From Bacteroidales bacterium (GTDB taxonomy: Bacteria; Bacteroidota; Bacteroidia; Bacteroidales; UBA932): a DNA stretch of 64,000 bases. The notes under the pieces were generated by a model. The model searched no databases. It was given only the letters and a program-made list of their open reading frames with translations, and had not been told where the DNA came from. The stretch covers positions 124,001 to 188,000 of the forward strand of contig JAKSJN010000003.1 of assembly GCA_024402135.1 (NCBI GenBank). The letters run 5' to 3'. Positions 60,272 to 64,000 of the stretch are shown piece after piece (position 1 is the stretch's first letter; every line of letters begins with the position of its first letter). Made by a program: the position numbers and the translations under genes.

Positions 60272-62473
60272 CTATTTGTCGTTCAGTTTTATTATTCTTT
60301 GTTTGCCATCGTTGCATGTCACTCTGACACCCTTCTCAACCACTTCGAACTCGCTGTCGCGGCGGACAGACTTGGAACCTGTCTCACGCTTGACCGCGTC
60401 TCCTCCGTTGAAACCGAAAAGCAGCGCCTCACGGGCAGTGCGCACTATCCAGTACTTCCTTCCAGCCACATCCAGGAGTTCAGGGAGAGAGATCACGCTA
60501 TCCTCGCATGAAATGCCCTTCCATCCCTCGCTGATCTGTCCATGAAGATTGTACAGTCCGATGGTATTATCCTTATGCAGCACCATTGCCCTGTATCCAT
60601 GGGCTCCGGTCAGATCAAACACCTTTGGTCCAAGCAGGATATCCTTGCCCGTAGAAGCAGGGAAACCGTTCACGAAGCGGCCTGTACGGTCCAGCAGATA
60701 GAAACTGTCACCTGCACAGAAAGCATACTGAATCTTTCCGTTGCCGTAGTAATCGATGCTCTCCACCGCGCCACATATAGGAGCACTGAAAGGAATGCTC
60801 CAGATTCCCTTGCCGCTTGTCTCCTTGAAGCTGATATAGTTGTTCGACTGCTGCTGGATCAGGTTCTTGCCTCCATCGGCGTTAGACACTTCGAAAGGCC
60901 CTGTCGGAACCAGAAGCTGTGCATCCGACACCAGAGCAGGAGTCTTCATGTTCTCGAAGGCAGCGGATCTGCGGACTTCAAGGGTCATTCCCGAACCGTC
61001 CAGGGAGAGTACGCATGGCTCATAAGCCGCACCGTCAAAAGTGGCATCGACGGCTTTCTTCATACCTGTTGCAAAGGTTGCGTCCATCTTGCAGACAGAA
61101 GGGCTGAAATAAGCAGCGAAGACTGCATGTCCAGGGATGATCGAAGATGCCGATGCATCGCTCAGAAGTGCTGCAAGATTGTCCCCGCCAAGAATGCGCT
61201 CACGGAGATTCTCCATCGCAAGACGGCTTCCGTATGCCAGCCAGCCATCATTGAAGAAACATGATGACTCGTCATCCATATGGAACAAACCACCAAAAAG
61301 ATTGGAAACGAATCCGGCATACGCATAGTCAACGATGCCATCCTCAGAAGAAGGAAGATGTGATGATCTGCCGTTTCCGACACGCACCATGACGGCCGTC
61401 ACAGGATCCGCCTCAGGTTCAGGCCGCCATGCCAGACGGACAATCTCCATTGCATTCAGAAGCTTCGCCCAGTCTTCAGGGCTGATACCTGCGCTCTTTG
61501 CAAGAGTCTGGCGTTCCCTGGTAGCCACAGCAAGCCTGGACTGTGCGTCCATGAACGTGAGATGATTCTCCGCCAGACGTTCGCGGTCCTGAAGCGACAA
61601 TGCCACAGACCATACGGTCGAGGAAGGGACAACCTTGGAAAACTGCATGCTTCCTGCCTTCACATCCTTGAATACCTGAGAGTAGAATCGTGTCACCGGT
61701 ATGTTGAAAGGATGGATGCCCATCCTGAGCCTTTCATCCTTGATCTCGTCAATGGACATCAGGGTCCAGGATGAATAAGATTTCAGGAATGATGAGTAGC
61801 GGGTAAGCGACCTGTCCAGATAAGCAGGAAGTATCTTGCCGGCAGCCTCATTGGAGAATACGATCGTGTTCTTTGACGATGACTGGAACATGCATGAAGC
61901 GAAATCCTCATTGGAAGCAATCGAAACACCGCTCTTGAGATGTCTTTCCGCAGACAACGCCAAGGCGTCCGAGATGGAAAAAACGGTGAAACCCTCAGCT
62001 GAACGGGAACTCATTCCGGCTTCCTGGGCGATATGCGAGAGCTCAGACAAGACCGTCGTGTCGCAGCGAGCGGACTCGATAGAGAACACAGGGACGAGGC
62101 CTCCGCTGTAATGCAGCGAGACAAGGGCACGCGACGACTTCAGTTTCGGGTCAGTCTCTGCCAATGCTGCGCAGGATTCCACGAAAACCGCAGTCTTGTT
62201 GTCATCCACGGCACCGACCAGTGCCCCGAAGACCTTCGTTCTGTCGCCGAGCACCTTCATCTCCTCGCCGAAACTCTCGAAACTGAGGACGGCAACAGCA
62301 TCCGATGGAACGGCACGCAGTACCGGATTGCGGCTGATCAGAGTCTGGATATCCTTGACTGAACCGTCATCTCCCTTCTTTCCATCGGAGAACAGTTCAA
62401 CCACGCCAAAGACGATACCTGCGATAAGAAGTACCGCGACAGCTATGTATGCAATCAGCGTCTTGCCTCTCAT
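60272..62473 (-). CDS. Large membrane-anchored periplasmic protein of unknown function
   Basis: The 733-residue protein has an N-terminal anchor helix (about 5-28) and an extracytoplasmic body. Residues 50-440 resemble DUF3352-like folds (VPSDAVAVLSFESFGEEM near the start). The last 200 residues contain beta-propeller-like strands (YYGNGKIQYAFCAGDSFYLLDRTGRFVNGFP, split over residues 585-615, and MVLHKDNTIGLYNLHG). It has no catalytic signature I can identify. It follows the plug-only lipoprotein with a one-base overlap (TAATG) and precedes the acyl-CoA synthetase, so an envelope or lipid-linked role is inferred from context only. Confidence 0.85.
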   Translation of the reverse strand: MRGKTLIAYIAVAVLLIAGIVFGVVELFSDGKKGDDGSVKDIQTLISRNPVLRAVPSDAVAVLSFESFGEEMKVLGDRTKVFGALVGAVDDNKTAVFVESCAALAETDPKLKSSRALVSLHYSGGLVPVFSIESARCDTTVLSELSHIAQEAGMSSRSAEGFTVFSISDALALSAERHLKSGVSIASNEDFASCMFQSSSKNTIVFSNEAAGKILPAYLDRSLTRYSSFLKSYSSWTLMSIDEIKDERLRMGIHPFNIPVTRFYSQVFKDVKAGSMQFSKVVPSSTVWSVALSLQDRERLAENHLTFMDAQSRLAVATRERQTLAKSAGISPEDWAKLLNAMEIVRLAWRPEPEADPVTAVMVRVGNGRSSHLPSSEDGIVDYAYAGFVSNLFGGLFHMDDESSCFFNDGWLAYGSRLAMENLRERILGGDNLAALLSDASASSIIPGHAVFAAYFSPSVCKMDATFATGMKKAVDATFDGAAYEPCVLSLDGSGMTLEVRRSAAFENMKTPALVSDAQLLVPTGPFEVSNADGGKNLIQQQSNNYISFKETSGKGIWSIPFSAPICGAVESIDYYGNGKIQYAFCAGDSFYLLDRTGRFVNGFPASTGKDILLGPKVFDLTGAHGYRAMVLHKDNTIGLYNLHGQISEGWKGISCEDSVISLPELLDVAGRKYWIVRTAREALLFGFNGGDAVKRETGSKSVRRDSEFEVVEKGVRVTCNDGKQRIIKLNDK

Positions 62474-63030
62474 TACTTGCTTTTCTTAGCAGCCTTGGCA
62501 GCCTTGCGGGCCTCCTTCGCAGCCTCTCGCTCTGCCTTATCCCGCTCGGCAGCCTCACGTGCAGCTGCGGCTGCGGTCTTGGTTCTGAAAAGGATCACGC
62601 CATTGCCGCCACGGACTCCGTAGATCGATGCAGAAGCATCCTTGAGGACCTCGACAGATTCGATGTCAGTAGGGCTGAGAGCGCTGACATTCTCCATCTC
62701 TATACCGTCGACAATGAAAAGGGGCTGGGTCTGACCGCTGTTGGTTCCGACTCCTCTGATGACAATGTTAGGAACTGATCCCGGGCTTGACGGTCCCACC
62801 TGTACTCCGGGGACCTTTCCGCGGATATAGTCCCAGATATCGCTGTAGCTTGAGGCTGCGACATCAGGCTTGATCTCAGAGACAGAATAGGTCTGCTTGT
62901 CCTGGTTGAAATTCTCGAAACCCAGGTCTGTCTGGCCATGTGTGACGCCGGTACCGGACTGCATGGTTGCGCATGACGAGACAACCGCCAGTGCGGCTGC
63001 GAATATTGCTGCTGTAAATGATTTTCTCAT
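62473..63030 (-). CDS. Free-standing TonB receptor plug-domain lipoprotein
   Basis: The 185-residue protein is a predicted lipoprotein (lipobox VSSC, Cys20) whose central region (about 45-150) is a TonB-dependent receptor plug domain: DIWDYIRGKVPGVQVG, NIVIRGVGTNSG, PLFIVDGIEMENVSAL, DIESVEVLKDASASIYGVRGGNGVI. No beta-barrel follows. Instead it ends in an Ala/Lys/Glu-rich amphipathic helix (residues 152-185, AAAREAAERDK then EAREAA-like repeats) reminiscent of a DNA- or membrane-interacting tail. It is coupled to the large anchored protein and lies 11 bases from the S46 peptidase. Confidence 0.85.
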   Translation of the reverse strand: MRKSFTAAIFAAALAVVSSCATMQSGTGVTHGQTDLGFENFNQDKQTYSVSEIKPDVAASSYSDIWDYIRGKVPGVQVGPSSPGSVPNIVIRGVGTNSGQTQPLFIVDGIEMENVSALSPTDIESVEVLKDASASIYGVRGGNGVILFRTKTAAAAAREAAERDKAEREAAKEARKAAKAAKKSK

Positions 63031-63041
63031 GGTATTTGGCT

Positions 63042-64000
63042 TTAATTAGTGAATTCAACTTCGTCAAGTATATGTCCTGCTCCACCGATCTCACGCACGA
63101 CGAACACAAGGTAGCGGACATCCAGACAGATGTTCCTGCAGAATTCAGGATCGAAAACAATATCACTCATGGTTCCTTCCCATACCCGGTCGAAATTGAG
63201 TCCGATCAGGTCGCCGTTCTCATTGATGACAGGGCTGCCAGAGTTGCCTCCGGAAGTATGGTTGGTCGCTATGAAGCATACCGGCTGGTCCTCATGTCCA
63301 CCTTCTGCGTAGATGTCACGGAGCCGCTGAGGAATATTATAGTCAAAGATGTCAGGATTGTCCTTCTCCATTATACCCTTCACGGTCGATGACGGATGAT
63401 AGTACACACCATCTGACGGTGAATAGCCCGCAATATGACCATATGCGACTCTCAGGGTCAGGTTTGCATCTGGATAGAAAGTCTTGTCCTTCTGGAACTC
63501 CATCTGACCGCGCATGTAGTCGCGATAGGCAAGATCGAGTTCGGAATTGATTACGGTAATGACAGGGACAATAGTCTCGGAGTACCACTTTGCGAACTCT
63601 TTTGCGAACTCGCGGGCCGGGTCCGAATCGAGAGAAGCATCCTTGGACAGTGATGCAACAGCCTTTTCGTCAGCAAATACAGACTTGCCATAGATCTCGT
63701 CAGCCCAGGCCTCGACGCTGCCATATGACGCCAGACCATTTTTGAAATACTCCGGCTGGAACTGTTCAGGGACATTATCCTTGAAGGCATTCATGAGCGC
63801 GACAAAGCACTCCTTGTCTGCTGCCATATGATAATCCTTGTAGAAAGCATCCACGTTACCATCCGGCCAGTTTGATGCAAAGTTGATGAGTTCAACCGCA
63901 CGGACAGTCTCGTTATAGTACTCACGTGCAAAATCATAAGGCACGAGACGCTCGTAAAGTCCACCGATCCGCTCGACCAGACCTTCGTACCGGCCTCCCT
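63042..64000 (-). CDS. S46 family dipeptidyl-peptidase, C-terminal part (DPP11-like)
   Basis: The frame is open to the right edge, so the N-terminal part with the catalytic His and Asp lies outside the window; 318 residues are visible. The catalytic Ser is in GGNSGSPV. Eighteen residues later, in LNFDRVWEG, the S1 specificity position is Arg, as in P. gingivalis DPP11 (Arg673, Ser655), whereas DPP7 has Gly. Preference for Asp/Glu at P1 is therefore inferred. It ends GGAGHILDEVEF, the family C-terminus. It is the upstream gene of the plug lipoprotein operon and works in periplasmic peptide use. Confidence 0.9.
   Translation of the reverse strand, partial: GGRYEGLVERIGGLYERLVPYDFAREYYNETVRAVELINFASNWPDGNVDAFYKDYHMAADKECFVALMNAFKDNVPEQFQPEYFKNGLASYGSVEAWADEIYGKSVFADEKAVASLSKDASLDSDPAREFAKEFAKWYSETIVPVITVINSELDLAYRDYMRGQMEFQKDKTFYPDANLTLRVAYGHIAGYSPSDGVYYHPSSTVKGIMEKDNPDIFDYNIPQRLRDIYAEGGHEDQPVCFIATNHTSGGNSGSPVINENGDLIGLNFDRVWEGTMSDIVFDPEFCRNICLDVRYLVFVVREIGGAGHILDEVEFTN

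Overview
The window is gene-dense chromosomal DNA of a Bacteroidota bacterium, most likely order Bacteroidales. The lines of evidence are: promoters of the Bacteroides type (TAnnTTTG -7 box, in several cases with a TTG 19-20 bases upstream); almost no Shine-Dalgarno sequences; families largely restricted to the phylum (DUF4290, DUF4293 and DUF3822 proteins, a FISUMP lipoprotein, an S46 dipeptidyl-peptidase, FKBP lipoproteins beside nrnA, a 29-residue bL38-like ribosomal protein); and many short-signal lipoproteins. The genus cannot be fixed from this sequence. About 61 protein genes are supported. There are no tRNA or rRNA genes, insertion sequences, prophage or CRISPR arrays, and no gene-free stretch longer than about 180 bases.

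Layout: 1-3.7 kb carries the end of tatD, ansA and an ExbB/membrane protein/ExbD/ExbD proton-channel operon. 3.8-6.4 kb (minus) is alr-manA-hslR. 6.5-7.2 kb is a zinc metallopeptidase. 7.2-12.5 kb (minus) is a tightly coupled six-gene run: lon-ung-coaD-double thioredoxin protein-TSCPD protein-small basic protein. 12.5-16.3 kb (minus) has rng, bL38-like, HU and lnt. 16.4-18.3 kb (plus) is a PASTA protein plus an RluD-type synthase. 18.3-22.2 kb (minus) is gyrA plus a TPR protein. 22.3-25.6 kb (plus) is a Clp ATPase plus a secreted esterase. 25.6-33.1 kb mixes a nucleoside phosphorylase, a DUF4293 protein, a membrane LytTR regulator, fabF, prfA, a GNAT-like protein, tcdA and mazG. 33.2-36.6 kb has a CoA-transferase, a structured intergenic element, rsmD, a DUF3822 protein and a membrane-anchored protein. 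36.7-42.7 kb (plus) is nrnA, two FKBP lipoproteins, a MATE exporter, a Cmk-like kinase and a serine hydrolase. 42.7-44.5 kb (minus) is ackA-pduL. 44.6-47.8 kb has a ComEC core protein, ApbE and a FISUMP lipoprotein. 47.8-51.6 kb (minus) is DUF4290-ftsK-lolA. 51.7-53.8 kb (plus) is an S26-type peptidase plus an ABC half-transporter. 53.8-56.5 kb (minus) is asnS-udk-TonB-like. 56.6-64 kb (minus) is S46 peptidase-plug-only lipoprotein-large anchored protein-acyl-CoA synthetase-dCMP deaminase-S41 protease.

Most of the window is core metabolism and cell maintenance: peptidoglycan precursor supply, lipoprotein maturation, translation, DNA repair and segregation, proteolysis, and acetate-forming energy metabolism (PduL with AckA, plus an acyl-CoA:carboxylate CoA-transferase). 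I found no clear new defence or mobile system. The most interesting items are a free-standing TonB-plug lipoprotein in a protease/acyl-CoA operon, a soluble S26-type peptidase coupled to a lone ABC half-transporter, a hairpin-rich intergenic element at 34.5 kb, several terminator-like hairpins embedded in the ends of reading frames, and a long hairpin inside the first codons of the DUF3822 gene.
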